Counted from the stretch's first letter, positions 9,086 to 20,857 are shown. The stretch is DNA of 64,000 bases from an uncultured Altererythrobacter sp. (GCA_913056125.1 CAJXNC010000001.1:434001-498000); one strand, 5' to 3'. Notes: generated by a model from the sequence alone, not told the origin. Made by a program: numbers and translations.

Positions 9086-9889
9086 ATGCTGAGAATGGCC
9101 CTGGCGCTTGCGCTTTCTACTTGCATGGCCATGCCGCTCGCCGCGGCGTCGGTCGATGATATGCCGATCAAATCGAGCGTGATGGGTGAAGGCGAGACGA
9201 TCATCTTCATCCATGGCTGGACTTGCGACGAGAGCTCCTGGGACGAGCAGATTGCCCATTTCGCGCAAGATTACCGCGTGGTCACTCTCGACCTGCCCGG
9301 GCACGGGATCAGCGGCCAGCCAGTGCTGGAGGATTTCTCGCTCGAACTGTTCGCCGAGGCGGTCGAGGCGGTGCGCGCCGAAGTCGGTGCCGACAAGGTC
9401 GTGCTGGTCGGCCATTCCATGGGCGGTCCGGTCATCCGCCAATATGCGCTCGATTTCCCCGAACATGTTGCCGGGCTGGTGGCGGTCGATGGCCCGCTCG
9501 ACATGCGCGGCCTTCCTGCCGCGCCGCTAACCGATTTCACTCCGGCTGCGCGCGAACAGATGATCCAGCTGTTCTTCGTGCCGGAAACCTCAACGCAGGT
9601 GCGGGACCAGGTGCTGGGAATGATGCTTTCGGCTTCGGAAACCACTGCCGAGGGTGCGATGACGGCGATGTTCGCTCCCGATGTGGATCGCGAAAGTGTG
9701 GTCGCGGCACCCGCGCTCGCAGTACTGGCGGGCAACAGCTTCATGAGTGACGATCCCGCTGCGCGCGAAGTGGCGCCCGATCTCGAAGTGACGGTCATGC
9801 CCGGTACCGGTCACTTCCTGATGATGGAGAAGCCGGCCGAGTTTAACGCGCTGCTCGACACCTTCCTGACGGAACGAGCGGAGTTCTGA
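9086..9889 (+). CDS. Secreted alpha/beta hydrolase
   Basis: 267 aa; signal peptide; FIHGWTCDESSW; VGHSMGG nucleophile elbow. Confidence 0.9.
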   Translation: MLRMALALALSTCMAMPLAAASVDDMPIKSSVMGEGETIIFIHGWTCDESSWDEQIAHFAQDYRVVTLDLPGHGISGQPVLEDFSLELFAEAVEAVRAEVGADKVVLVGHSMGGPVIRQYALDFPEHVAGLVAVDGPLDMRGLPAAPLTDFTPAAREQMIQLFFVPETSTQVRDQVLGMMLSASETTAEGAMTAMFAPDVDRESVVAAPALAVLAGNSFMSDDPAAREVAPDLEVTVMPGTGHFLMMEKPAEFNALLDTFLTERAEF

Positions 9890-9898
9890 TCCTCCCGC

Positions 9899-10669
9899 CT
9901 AGCTGATTGCCCTGCGATAAAGATGCCAGCTGGCATGACCCAGGCATGGCAGAACGAACAGCAGGCCGATGAAGACAGGGATCGCCGCAATCACCAGGGT
10001 GACGGCAATCAGCGCGGCCCAGCCCAGCATGACGCCGGGATTGGCTTTCACGCAGGTCATGCTGGCGATCATCGCGGTGATCAAATCGACGTCGCGGTCG
10101 ATCAGCATGGGCAGGCTCATGACCGAAATGGCATAGAAAGCGAGCGCCATCGCGCCACCTACTGCGCCGCCCACCAGCAGCATGACCAGGCCCGAATTAG
10201 TGGTGAAGAAGGCGAGCGATTCCGTGGTCATCCCGGCGCCTGCCAGGAACATGTAGAAGATTGCATGGGCGAGCATGACCCAGAAGGCGAAGATCACGAA
10301 GACGATTACCCCCATGCCCAGGATCTGGTCGTCCCCGCGTCCGCGTAGCGCAGTCAGCACCGCGCCCCATGTCACGGGGATGCCGGCCTCGCGCCGGCGG
10401 CTCACCTCGTAAATGCTTACGGCGGTGAAAGGCGCCAGCAGCGGAAAGCAGGCCGCTGCCGGTACCAGCCAGACGACCTCGCCATGCGACATCAGCGCAT
10501 AGAGAATGGCGAGTCCGGAGATCACGTAGACGGCGGAAATCGCCATCCCGTAGATCGGGCAGGCCAGGAAATCCCGGCATCCCGCCGCAAGGGCAGCTTT
10601 CAAATCTCCGGCATTTAAATCGCGCGCTACGACGACAGGCGCTGCCGACGCCTGCTCCACATTTTCCAT
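9899..10669 (-). CDS. DUF2189-type integral membrane protein
   Basis: ORF 9899..10762, likely start MENVEQASAAP at 10669; ~6 hydrophobic segments; ACPIYGMAISAVYVISGLAI. Confidence 0.8.
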   Translation of the reverse strand: MENVEQASAAPVVVARDLNAGDLKAALAAGCRDFLACPIYGMAISAVYVISGLAILYALMSHGEVVWLVPAAACFPLLAPFTAVSIYEVSRRREAGIPVTWGAVLTALRGRGDDQILGMGVIVFVIFAFWVMLAHAIFYMFLAGAGMTTESLAFFTTNSGLVMLLVGGAVGGAMALAFYAISVMSLPMLIDRDVDLITAMIASMTCVKANPGVMLGWAALIAVTLVIAAIPVFIGLLFVLPCLGHASWHLYRRAIS

Positions 10670-10758
10670 GACGCTCCTCTCCCCAGTTCGAAGCGCGGGG
10701 GCAGGAGAATGGTGCAACACATCGTGCTGCGCGGCAAGAGCTGTGAAGGCGAAGTGCC

Positions 10759-12783
10759 TCAATCCTTCAAGTGGCTATCGAGCCAGCCGATCCAGCGGGT
10801 GATCCGGTCGCGGCGGAAGCTCGGACGCGAGATGCCGTGATATTCTCCGGGATAGATTACCAGCTGCGTCTCGATTCCACGATGTTTCAGGGCCTGGTAC
10901 ATCTGCTCGCTGGCGATCGTGGGAACATTGACGTCCGCACCGCCGACGATGAACATTGTCGGCGTCACGATCCGCTGGTTCTCGAAGAAGGGATAGCTGA
11001 TTGCCAGCCAACCTTCAAAATTCTCCCACGGCGTGCCGATTTCGGCGATGTAGTCGCGGATATACTGGTCGTGGCCGAAGCCGGTGAAGATGTTCGAAAT
11101 GGAGGATCCGCTGACCGCTGCCTTGAAGCGCGTATCGCTGGCGATCACGTAATTGGTCAGCATGCCACCATAGGACCAGCCACTGACGCCGAGCGCATCG
11201 GGATCGGAAATGCCCTGCGCCACTGCCTGATCCACGGCCGCCAAGACGTCCTCCACGTCGAGATCGCCCCAGCGCGAATGGCTCGCCATGGCGAATTCCT
11301 CTCCTCGACCCGTACTGCCACGCGGATTGGGAGTTAGCACGACGTACCCGGCGGCCAGCTGGTAGAGGGTCTCGGGGTCCCATGAATGATCGAATTGCGC
11401 CGCCGGGCCGCCATGCAGGTTGAGGACGGTCGGATGCGCCGTGCCATCCGCGAAATCGGTCGGCAAATAGGTGAATCCATGCACCTCGGTGCCGTCCTCG
11501 CTGTTGAAGACTGTCCGTTCGACAGTGCCGAACTCGATATCGGCTAGCCACGAGTCATTCTGCGCACTGACCTTGGTGAGGGCACCGTCGGAAAAGCTGT
11601 AGACTTCGTAAGGCGCAAAATTGCTGGAGCGCAGCATGGCCATGGCGCCGCCCGCCATCTCGGTCGGTGACCAGAGCGTATAGTCGCCGAAAGCAAGCTG
11701 GCGTACATCGCCTCCCGCGGGATCGATCTCGGCGAGATATTGGCGGCCGTCATCCTCGACGATGAAGCGAATTGCGCTCCCATCCTCGGTCCACAGCGGG
11801 TCCTGCACATTGCGATCGAGCGGGGCCGTCAGAATGGTGGGGGTGCCCCCATCGGCGTCGACCACGGCGAGCGGGGTAACGCCGTACCAGACCTTGGAAA
11901 GCTCGGCGCCGTGGACATAGGCAATGTACTCGCCGTCCGGACTCCAGGCAGGATAGCTGTTCTCGCTATCCGCGCCTTCGAACGTGGTCACCTGCCTCGG
12001 CGTTGTGGCGGGCGCAGCCAGGCTGGCGACAAACACGTCCGTGTTGCTGTCGCGATCGGGGTCTGCACCGCGATTGGACACGAAGGCTATCTCGCTGCCG
12101 TCGGGCGAAAATGAAGGATAGGCTTCGTCGAAATCGCCATCGGTGAGGCGCTCGAGCGAGCCCGTGGCCAGGTCATAGAGCCAAAGCCGTTCACGGCGAT
12201 TGTCGAGAAAACCGGTATTGTCTTCCTTGAAGCGGTAGCGATCGATGACGATTGGCTGAGGCCTGTCCTTGGTCTCTTCATCCTCGCCCTCGACCTCCGG
12301 CTTGGGATCCTGGACGATCAAGGCCAGCTTGCTGCCATCGGGCGACCATGCATAATCGCTGACCGAGCCTTCGATCGATTCCAGCGGTCGTGCCTCGCCG
12401 CCAGCCATAGGCAGCAGCCAGAGCCGTGTCGGGGCTTCGTCCTCATCGTCCCCGCGCGAGGACAGGAAGCCAAGCTGCGAGCCATCAGGGCTGAATTTGG
12501 GCGAGGTCTCGCTCTCACCGTCGCGGCTGGTCAACTGCCTTTCGTTCTCCCCGTTGATCGAGGCGATCCAGATATGGCTGGTGTTCCTGTCTTCGTCCCA
12601 GTCCGTTGTCCTCACCGTGTATGCCACCGTCGCGCCATCGGGCGAGATGGCAGGCTCGGACACGGAAATTTGTTTCAATACGTCGGCGGGTTCGGCGGGC
12701 CTGCCGAGGGCAGGAACGCTGACAGCGAGCGAGACAATTGCGGCGACGACTGATTTCAGTTTCACGAAGATTCCTTCCGGCAA
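10759..12783 (-). CDS. S9 family peptidase (prolyl oligopeptidase / acylaminoacyl peptidase-like), exported
   Basis: 674 aa; beta-propeller repeats (SPDGS.. / PAWSPDGEYIAY); GVSGWSYGGMLTNYV catalytic motif; C-terminal GEYHG. Confidence 0.92.
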   Translation of the reverse strand: MPEGIFVKLKSVVAAIVSLAVSVPALGRPAEPADVLKQISVSEPAISPDGATVAYTVRTTDWDEDRNTSHIWIASINGENERQLTSRDGESETSPKFSPDGSQLGFLSSRGDDEDEAPTRLWLLPMAGGEARPLESIEGSVSDYAWSPDGSKLALIVQDPKPEVEGEDEETKDRPQPIVIDRYRFKEDNTGFLDNRRERLWLYDLATGSLERLTDGDFDEAYPSFSPDGSEIAFVSNRGADPDRDSNTDVFVASLAAPATTPRQVTTFEGADSENSYPAWSPDGEYIAYVHGAELSKVWYGVTPLAVVDADGGTPTILTAPLDRNVQDPLWTEDGSAIRFIVEDDGRQYLAEIDPAGGDVRQLAFGDYTLWSPTEMAGGAMAMLRSSNFAPYEVYSFSDGALTKVSAQNDSWLADIEFGTVERTVFNSEDGTEVHGFTYLPTDFADGTAHPTVLNLHGGPAAQFDHSWDPETLYQLAAGYVVLTPNPRGSTGRGEEFAMASHSRWGDLDVEDVLAAVDQAVAQGISDPDALGVSGWSYGGMLTNYVIASDTRFKAAVSGSSISNIFTGFGHDQYIRDYIAEIGTPWENFEGWLAISYPFFENQRIVTPTMFIVGGADVNVPTIASEQMYQALKHRGIETQLVIYPGEYHGISRPSFRRDRITRWIGWLDSHLKD

Positions 12784-12871
12784 GCCGTTGCGCCTTCGGG
12801 CGCCCTTGGCTGCTTGGAAGTGATTTCAAGAGTGACCAATTGTCAAGCGGCGATCACTCAGATGCCGGAAT

Positions 12872-14118
<1,247 letters not shown>

Positions 14119-14290
14119 GTGTGTGCTCCTTTCAAGAGCTTGTTGCCGTTCCAGTACCAGCAGGGCGGGGCAAGCGCCAGATCATCCGTGTTGCAGATCG
14201 CGCAACAGCCATTGCAGCATTCGCGCAAGCAAAAGGGCCGGGGAAGCGTGTTGCTGCCCCGGCCCCTTGCCTTGTCGATGATAGTGACGA

Positions 14291-15181
14291 TCAGTCGGCG
14301 TTCGGATCGTTGCCGATCGGCGCACCCGTCGCGTCCACCTGCGGACCCGGAATGGCGGTCAGCGTATGGATCTGGCGGAACTTGCCGTCGATATAGCGGA
14401 AAGTGTGCGAGTCCGGACCGCCATTTTCGGAGCTGCCGAAGCGCATGAAGACGTTGATCACACCCTTCTGCTCGTCGATCAGATAGTCGCGATTGGTCAG
14501 GTAGAGCACGCCGGCCGGCATGCCCAGCTCGCAAGATGCGTAGGGATCGCCAGAACGGTTGGTATAGGCACCGCCCTCAAGACGCGCGCAGGGCACACCC
14601 CAGGGAATGTCGGTGAACTTGTCCATGAACCCGTCGAGATAGGCATTGGCGCCGCGGATCATTTCCGACGGATCGGTCAGCTGGTAATCATGCAGGTCGG
14701 TCCAGTCTTCCTGCTGTGTATAAAGCAGGAAGGCGTCAGCATTGAACAGCCAGTCACCGGTCGTGGTGACAATCGAGTCCATACGGATGATTTCGCCTTC
14801 ATGGACGAAGAGCCGTGTGCCGATGACATAGGGCGTGGGACCGGTAACGATGATCTCGGTAAAGGTCTTGCAGCGCGTATCGTCATGGAAGCTCATGTCA
14901 TTGTCGACTTCGAGTGCGGTGTTCCACAGGCCTGCCGAGGCATCCACCGTGTCCATGTTTTCCAGGTAATGCGCGTTCGACGCGAGCGGCATGCCGCTGA
15001 TGTCGCCTGTGCGCTGGGCCTGGACATAGGTGTCGGTAATCGCTTCCAGCTCTTCATGGGTGCAGGTCGGACGGTCCACGCGCGGGGCGAACTGCGGTCC
15101 GCCGCCTTGCTGGGCCATTGCCGGTGTGGCGGTGGCGATTGCCGCGAGCGAGGCGGCCGCCAGTGCTACTTTCTTCAACAT
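14291..15181 (-). CDS. Secreted protein, NTF2/DUF8021-like
   Basis: 296 aa; signal peptide MLKKVALAAASLAAIATATPAMAQ; overall layout similar to the neighbouring 15206..16240 product. Confidence 0.7.
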   Translation of the reverse strand: MLKKVALAAASLAAIATATPAMAQQGGGPQFAPRVDRPTCTHEELEAITDTYVQAQRTGDISGMPLASNAHYLENMDTVDASAGLWNTALEVDNDMSFHDDTRCKTFTEIIVTGPTPYVIGTRLFVHEGEIIRMDSIVTTTGDWLFNADAFLLYTQQEDWTDLHDYQLTDPSEMIRGANAYLDGFMDKFTDIPWGVPCARLEGGAYTNRSGDPYASCELGMPAGVLYLTNRDYLIDEQKGVINVFMRFGSSENGGPDSHTFRYIDGKFRQIHTLTAIPGPQVDATGAPIGNDPNAD

Positions 15182-15205
15182 TGGATTATCTCCTCGAACT
15201 CGGAC

Positions 15206-16240
15206 TTAGCGGACGTCCTGGACCTCTTCGCTGCGGCACTGCTCATAGGTGCTCCAGCCCGAGCACATGCCATACGGGCCGCGGATGAAGATGGCTTCGA
15301 TGCGGCGGATCTGGTTGTTCTCGATCTTGAAGATCTCGCCCAGCTGCCAGGTCCAGTTGATCGGACGGTGATCGAAGAAGGCGAAGGCATAGGTCAGGCC
15401 GCGTTCCGGATCGACCGCGACAACACGACGATCACGAATACCGGTGACGACACCGAGCAGGCTCTCCTCGAACTGCTGCTTGCAGCCCATGGTGTTGGGG
15501 CCGACGCCGGGCGCGCCTTGCGGGCCTGCCGAGATACTGCCATTCTCGTGGCGCAAGCAATCGTCGGTGAAGGGATAATAGCCCTGACCGTCATTGCGCT
15601 GCATCGCCTCGAAATAGTGATTGGTCACGGCGACCAGGTCTTCGCGGCTCATCCGCTCATCTTCAGGGATGATCTCGTTGAAGATCGGATGCGGTGCTCC
15701 CATCGCCTCGACATTGGTGCCGAGGTCGCCGAACGGGCTGGGCGGCGCTTCGCCGATCAGCGGACGGTCGGGACGCGCCACAATCTGCTCGATCTCGCTG
15801 ACCTTGCCCTCGTCATTGAGCTTGAGGCGCACGTCCACACCGATCGGCTGGACCAACGCATCGCTGGCGGTCGAACCGGCGCGCGCTTCCTCCATCATCG
15901 TGCCCATATAGGTGATCGTCTGCGTCTGCTCGTCGGCGACGTAGAACTTGTAATTGCCGCGCGCAGCCGCGCTCGCCCACAGGCCTTCATTGCCGAGCGG
16001 GAATTCGATCCCGTTTTCGGTAAAGCGCACGAAGCGGGCGAACATGTCGTTGTCTGCATCCTGATCGACCATGGCGTCGAGATAGGCATCCATGACGCCG
16101 ATCAGGCACTCACGATCGCAGGCCGGATCGGGCCAAGGAATACCGCCCTGGCGGACGACTTCGGCGTTTGCCGGTGTGACAGCCAGTGTGGCCAGCCCAA
16201 GGCCGGCAGCCGCCAGCGTGCTTCGGATAGAAATTCGCAT
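15206..16240 (-). CDS. Secreted protein, DUF8021/NTF2-like
   Basis: Start MRISIRSTLAAAGLGLATLAVTPANA at 16240 within ORF 15206..16333; CDRECLIGVMDAYLDAMVDQD...FTENGIEFPLGNEGLWASAAARGNYKFYVAD. Confidence 0.75.
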   Translation of the reverse strand: MRISIRSTLAAAGLGLATLAVTPANAEVVRQGGIPWPDPACDRECLIGVMDAYLDAMVDQDADNDMFARFVRFTENGIEFPLGNEGLWASAAARGNYKFYVADEQTQTITYMGTMMEEARAGSTASDALVQPIGVDVRLKLNDEGKVSEIEQIVARPDRPLIGEAPPSPFGDLGTNVEAMGAPHPIFNEIIPEDERMSREDLVAVTNHYFEAMQRNDGQGYYPFTDDCLRHENGSISAGPQGAPGVGPNTMGCKQQFEESLLGVVTGIRDRRVVAVDPERGLTYAFAFFDHRPINWTWQLGEIFKIENNQIRRIEAIFIRGPYGMCSGWSTYEQCRSEEVQDVR

Positions 16241-16376
16241 TAGTTTCCCCTCCCAATGGAAAGGGCGAGTGTATCGTGCCTGTCGCAGGGTTCCAGCCCG
16301 AAAATGTAATTCTTCGTGTCGACTGGCCTGCACTTGCGAAGGTTATTGGCCTGCTATTAGTTGGGTAGGTGGAAGC

Positions 16377-17768
16377 TCAAAATGATCTTGGCAGAATTTC
16401 GCGCAGCTTGCGGAGCAGATCGTCAAGCACCTCGAACGCCAATACCGGAATGCCACTTTCGCGCGGCCACAAGGCACCAGTATTGCCCAACATGAACCGC
16501 CCGGTCAGCGGGCGCCCAAGTTCCTCGAACTTATCGAGCACGGGCGGGATTGGATTGTCGGGACGAGGCGACGTGATGATTTCGCCATTCTGGAACATCT
16601 CGCCAATGCATTCATGGCTGAACAGGCTGGCGCGCGGATGAAGCCGATCTGCAACCACCATCAAGTCGCGTGCTGACAGCTCAAGATCGACGTCCATCCA
16701 CAAGCACATGAGTTGCGGAGGCCGGTATTCGCGGAAAGTATCGCTGTAGAACCCCTTATGGAAAGTGACGACATCGATCGCCCCCAGCCGCCTGACATTC
16801 TCCTGCACTTCTTCCAGCCCGCCGGCATAATCGCCAGCCGTGTAACCGCTATGCGGTGCAGGTGGCAGGCCCTCGAAGGAATCGAAGATGTGCATCTTCA
16901 CGCCCAACTGCGAGCAGGCGAAGCTGAGCATTGCGGAGCTGAAGCCCTTGAAACAGCCGAACTCGGCAAAGTCGCCATCAATTCCATACGATTTGAGGAC
17001 GTAGAGCTGGTGCGCGATGGAGATGATCTCGCCCACCGAATTGGGCTTGCCGTGAAAATCGTGGGCCTCGGCACGTGAAGCCGCATTGCCCGTCGGGAAG
17101 AAAGCGTCAACCGTCGCAAAATGCGCGGAAATCGCGCGCAGATAGCGCATATAATCGGCAAGGGCCGGTGTTTCGCGCAAGGACGGAACGGCCAGGACCC
17201 TGATCAAGGCTTCGACGAAAGCTTTCTGCCCAATAACGGATTCCAGATCGGTGCACGCTGCCGGTTCCATTGCCGCAACCACATCGATCACTTTGCTCGG
17301 GAATGGGCCGGTGATGTCGCTTCTTGGAGCGTTTGCGAGTTTTGCTACCAGCTCGGTGCCGGCCATTCTCACAGTGCCCAATTTGGCGGCTGGCAAGAGC
17401 GGCGATTGCGGGTGCGCGCTCACCACGACATCGAAAACCCGGTCAGCGGGAATCGCGTCAAAAGGGACTTCGAGCGAGAATCCGCAGAAGCGTGAACGTT
17501 TGTATTGTGGACACAACCGCTCGACATCAGGGCGTTCTCCGCCGGTGATTGTCGAGCCCACCAGCTGACCGTCGATTCGTGCTTCGATACGCACGTCTTT
17601 GCCATCGCGCGCCAGGGCCCATCCAGCAAACCGGTTAAGCGCCTGGGCGTCCAGATGCGCGCGCGTACCCATCAGGTTTTGTACCCGACGACGAAATCGG
17701 CTCGGTCGTTTCAAGTAATTCTCCAGTCTTGCCGGCTTGTTGGGCGCGGTGTTCTTGGACCGATGCAC
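16377..17768 (-). CDS. TylF/MycF-type SAM-dependent methyltransferase with extra N-terminal domain
   Basis: 463 aa; GDFAEFGCFKGFSSAMLSFACSQLG...HIFDSFEGLPPAPHSGYTAGDYAGG...LMCLWMDVDLELSARD. Confidence 0.8.
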   Translation of the reverse strand: MHRSKNTAPNKPARLENYLKRPSRFRRRVQNLMGTRAHLDAQALNRFAGWALARDGKDVRIEARIDGQLVGSTITGGERPDVERLCPQYKRSRFCGFSLEVPFDAIPADRVFDVVVSAHPQSPLLPAAKLGTVRMAGTELVAKLANAPRSDITGPFPSKVIDVVAAMEPAACTDLESVIGQKAFVEALIRVLAVPSLRETPALADYMRYLRAISAHFATVDAFFPTGNAASRAEAHDFHGKPNSVGEIISIAHQLYVLKSYGIDGDFAEFGCFKGFSSAMLSFACSQLGVKMHIFDSFEGLPPAPHSGYTAGDYAGGLEEVQENVRRLGAIDVVTFHKGFYSDTFREYRPPQLMCLWMDVDLELSARDLMVVADRLHPRASLFSHECIGEMFQNGEIITSPRPDNPIPPVLDKFEELGRPLTGRFMLGNTGALWPRESGIPVLAFEVLDDLLRKLREILPRSF

Positions 17769-17836
17769 CAGCGCAACCTATTGAACAAGCGGCTAATTGC
17801 TTTGCCACGCCTCTTTCCCGGGTGCGGCTGAAAGGA

Positions 17837-18469
17837 CTATTCTGCCACAGAACGCTTATAGCCAGGGCGTGCTGTCAGGCGCTGCCAATAGGATTCAACA
17901 CGTGGCGGCAGGGTAATCTCGCATTCGGTGAATTCTGCCAGCAGGAACGCATAGCCGATGGAGATATCGGCGATTGTGAAACGGTCGCCCGTTACCCATT
18001 GCCTGCCGTCGGACAGATGTTGGTCGAGGAAGCCGAGCCTTTTGGCAAGCTGGCCCAGCTGGTCCTCGATCGTGTTGTTGCTCTGCTCCCCGGTGAAGAC
18101 GCGTGTGCGGAAGATCGTCCCAATGGGCGTTGCCAGATCGGCTTCTCCGAAATGGAGGAATTGCAGGTGCTCGGCATAGGCGGCGGGATCGGGCAGGGGG
18201 CCGGTGGTCAGGCCGGTAGCGACCTCGTCCTTCGCCACGAGGCGGCGTCCGGTGAGATATTGCAGGATCGCCAGGCTCTCGAACATGGTGATCGGGGAAT
18301 CTGCATCGTCGTCGGTAATCGTCGGGACCGAGCCGAGCGGATTTACCTCGAGAAAGCTCTCCGGCACCGGAATGCCGAATGTTTCCAGCCTGTACGGCTC
18401 GCCCATTTCCTCCATCAGCCAGACGATCCTCTGGCTGCGTGAATTGGGGACGTGGTAGATCGTGATCAT
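17837..18469 (-). CDS. Glutathione S-transferase family protein
   Basis: 210 aa; IYHVPNSRSQRIVWLMEEMGEPY..., VNPLGSVPTI...ESLAILQYL; C-terminal FTIADISIGYA. Confidence 0.9.
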   Translation of the reverse strand: MITIYHVPNSRSQRIVWLMEEMGEPYRLETFGIPVPESFLEVNPLGSVPTITDDDADSPITMFESLAILQYLTGRRLVAKDEVATGLTTGPLPDPAAYAEHLQFLHFGEADLATPIGTIFRTRVFTGEQSNNTIEDQLGQLAKRLGFLDQHLSDGRQWVTGDRFTIADISIGYAFLLAEFTECEITLPPRVESYWQRLTARPGYKRSVAE

Positions 18470-18475
18470 CTGTCT

Positions 18476-18874
18476 TCAGGCTCCGGTTTTTCGCGCGACC
18501 AGCCAGCCGCCGATCACGCCGCCAACAACCTTCAGGCCATGGGCGAACAGGTATGACGGGCGTATGCTATTCTCTAGCTCAAAATCGGCTGCGGTCGCAC
18601 TGAGGACCAGCGTCAACGCCACATAGAGCGCGATGCCCCAAAGCCCGGCGATCAAGCCGTTGAGCACCGGGGCGCTCGTGCCCCTGCCGCACCAATAGCC
18701 TGCGAGAATGAAAAGGATCAGCGCCATTACCGGGATTGCCGGGTTCAGCTCCTGTGTGGAGACCCCCGTGGTGACAACGCGCACGAAGGTTGGGATGACC
18801 AGCGCAATCTCGATCAGAACAGCAGCAAGAAGCGCGCGCCATATCCGCAGTCGCGGTAAATCCTGTTCGATCAT
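18476..18874 (-). CDS. Small integral membrane protein, unknown function
   Basis: 132 aa, four hydrophobic segments. Confidence 0.65.
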   Translation of the reverse strand: MIEQDLPRLRIWRALLAAVLIEIALVIPTFVRVVTTGVSTQELNPAIPVMALILFILAGYWCGRGTSAPVLNGLIAGLWGIALYVALTLVLSATAADFELENSIRPSYLFAHGLKVVGGVIGGWLVARKTGA

Positions 18875-18910
18875 CGATGTTCTCCCCCAAGAACGACCCC
18901 GGGGAAGTGT

Positions 18911-20857
18911 CTAGCGTGCGTGCGGGCTGTTCGCCAGCAAATCGTCCACCACCGAAGGATCGGCCAGCGTCGAGGTATCACCCAGATTGCCGGTGTCGTT
19001 CTCGGCGATCTTCCTGAGGATGCGGCGCATGATCTTGCCCGAGCGGGTCTTGGGCAGGCCGGGCGCGAATTGCACCACGTCGGGCGTGGCGATGGGGCCG
19101 ATTTCCTTGCGCACCCATTGCACCAGTTCCTTGCGTAGCTCCTCGGTCGGCTCGACGCCTTCCATCGTGGTGACATAGGCATAGATACCCTGTCCCTTGA
19201 TGTCGTGCGGCATGCCTACCACTGCTGCTTCGGCCACGGCATCGTGGTCCACCAGCGCGCTTTCGACTTCTGCCGTGCCCATGCGGTGGCCCGAGACATT
19301 GATCACATCGTCGATGCGACCGGTGATCCAGTAATAGCCGTCCTCGTCGCGGCGGCAGCCGTCGCCGGTGAAATACTTGCCCGGATATTGGGTGAAGTAG
19401 GTCTGGATGAAGCGGTCATGGTCGCCATAGACGGTGCGCATCTGGCCGGGCCAGCTGTCGAGGATGACCAATGCACCCTCGGTCGCCCCGTCGAGGATAT
19501 GGCCGTCGGCAGGATCGACCACGGCTGGCTGCACGCCGAACATGGGGAAACTGGCACTGCCGGGCTTGAGCGCATGAGCGCCGGGCAGGGGGGTGATCAT
19601 GTGGCCGCCCGTCTCGGTCTGCCACCATGTGTCGACGATGGGACAGCGATTGTCGCCGACCACGTCGTAATACCAGTCCCACGCCTCCGGGTTGATCGGT
19701 TCGCCCACCGAACCGAGCACCTTCAGGCTCTTGCGGCTGGTCCTCTTCACCCATTCGTCGCCCTCGCGCATCAGCGCGCGCAGCGCAGTGGGTGCGGCAT
19801 AGAACTGCTCGACCTTGTACTTGTCGACCACCTGCCAGAAGCGGCTGAAATCGGGATAGTTGGGCACGCCCTCGAACATCAGCGTGGTCGCACCGTTCGC
19901 CAGAGGGCCATAGACGACATAGGAGTGACCGGTGACCCAGCCGATATCGGCAGCGCACCAGTAGATCTGGCCGGGCCGGTAATCGAAAGTGTATTCGTGC
20001 GTCATGCTGGTCCACACGGCATAGCCCCCGGTCGTGTGCAGCACGCCCTTGGGCTTTCCGGTAGAGCCCGAGGTGTAGAGGATGAAGAGCGGGTCCTCCG
20101 CATTCATTTCCTCCGGCTCGCAACCGTCGGGCATGTCGGCGACTGCCTTTGCCCAGTCCACATCGCGGCCCTCGACCATGGGCACGTCGGCACCGGTGTG
20201 GCGCAGCATGATGACCGTATCGACCCTGGCCTTTTCGCAAGCCGCATCGACATTGGCCTTGAGCGGGACCTTCTTGCCGCCGCGCAGTCCTTCGTCAGCG
20301 GTGAGGACCACCGTGCTTTCGCAATCCTCGATCCGCTGGGCGAGAGCATCGGGCGAGAAGCCGGCGAAGACGATCGAATGCACGGCGCCGATGCGGGCGC
20401 AGGCGAGCATGGCCACCGCCGCCTCGGGCACCATGGGCAGGTAGATCGTGACCCGGTCGCCGCGCTTGACCCCCTTGTCCTTGAGCAGGTTTGCGAACTG
20501 GCAGACCGCGTGGAACAGCTCGTGATAGGTCAGGCTGCGCGAAGGCGTGTCGGGATGATCAGGCTCCCACAGGATCGCGACCGTGTCGCCGTGTTCGGCA
20601 AGGTGGCGGTCAAGGCAGTTGGCGGAGAGGTTGAGCGTCCCGTCCTCGAACCACCTGATGCGGAAATCCGCAGCGTCGTAGTTCGTGTCCTTGATCGTCC
20701 TGGGTTCGCGCATCCAGTCGATCCGCTGCATCTCCTTGCGCCAGAAGCCTTCCGGGTCCTCGACCGAGCGGCGATACATCTCCTCATAGGCCTTCGCATT
20801 GATCTTGGCGCTGTCGGCCCATTCCTCGCTGACCGGATGAACCTTGTGCTCGTGCAT
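18911..20857 (-). CDS. acs: Acetyl-coenzyme A synthetase (AMP-forming)
   Basis: 648 aa; [44 protein letters not shown]-terminal [17 protein letters not shown]. Confidence 0.97.
   Translation of the reverse strand: MHEHKVHPVSEEWADSAKINAKAYEEMYRRSVEDPEGFWRKEMQRIDWMREPRTIKDTNYDAADFRIRWFEDGTLNLSANCLDRHLAEHGDTVAILWEPDHPDTPSRSLTYHELFHAVCQFANLLKDKGVKRGDRVTIYLPMVPEAAVAMLACARIGAVHSIVFAGFSPDALAQRIEDCESTVVLTADEGLRGGKKVPLKANVDAACEKARVDTVIMLRHTGADVPMVEGRDVDWAKAVADMPDGCEPEEMNAEDPLFILYTSGSTGKPKGVLHTTGGYAVWTSMTHEYTFDYRPGQIYWCAADIGWVTGHSYVVYGPLANGATTLMFEGVPNYPDFSRFWQVVDKYKVEQFYAAPTALRALMREGDEWVKRTSRKSLKVLGSVGEPINPEAWDWYYDVVGDNRCPIVDTWWQTETGGHMITPLPGAHALKPGSASFPMFGVQPAVVDPADGHILDGATEGALVILDSWPGQMRTVYGDHDRFIQTYFTQYPGKYFTGDGCRRDEDGYYWITGRIDDVINVSGHRMGTAEVESALVDHDAVAEAAVVGMPHDIKGQGIYAYVTTMEGVEPTEELRKELVQWVRKEIGPIATPDVVQFAPGLPKTRSGKIMRRILRKIAENDTGNLGDTSTLADPSVVDDLLANSPHAR

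Noticed and set aside
7469-9466. 665-aa minus-strand ORF
   Set aside because: Antisense to the CoA-transferase, OsmC and hydrolase genes; no recognisable domain.
12790-12803. GCGCC-TTCG-GGCGC hairpin between ligB and the S9 peptidase
   Set aside because: Short stem, no T-tract on the relevant strand; overlaps the peptidase 5' end, so not called a terminator.
14366-16243. 625-aa plus-strand ORF
   Set aside because: Antisense to the two exported NTF2/DUF8021-like genes, which have signal peptides and coherent composition.
17837-18469. Possible LigE/LigF/LigG beta-etherase assignment for the GST
   Set aside because: Attractive given the aromatic context, but the sequence only supports general GST family membership.
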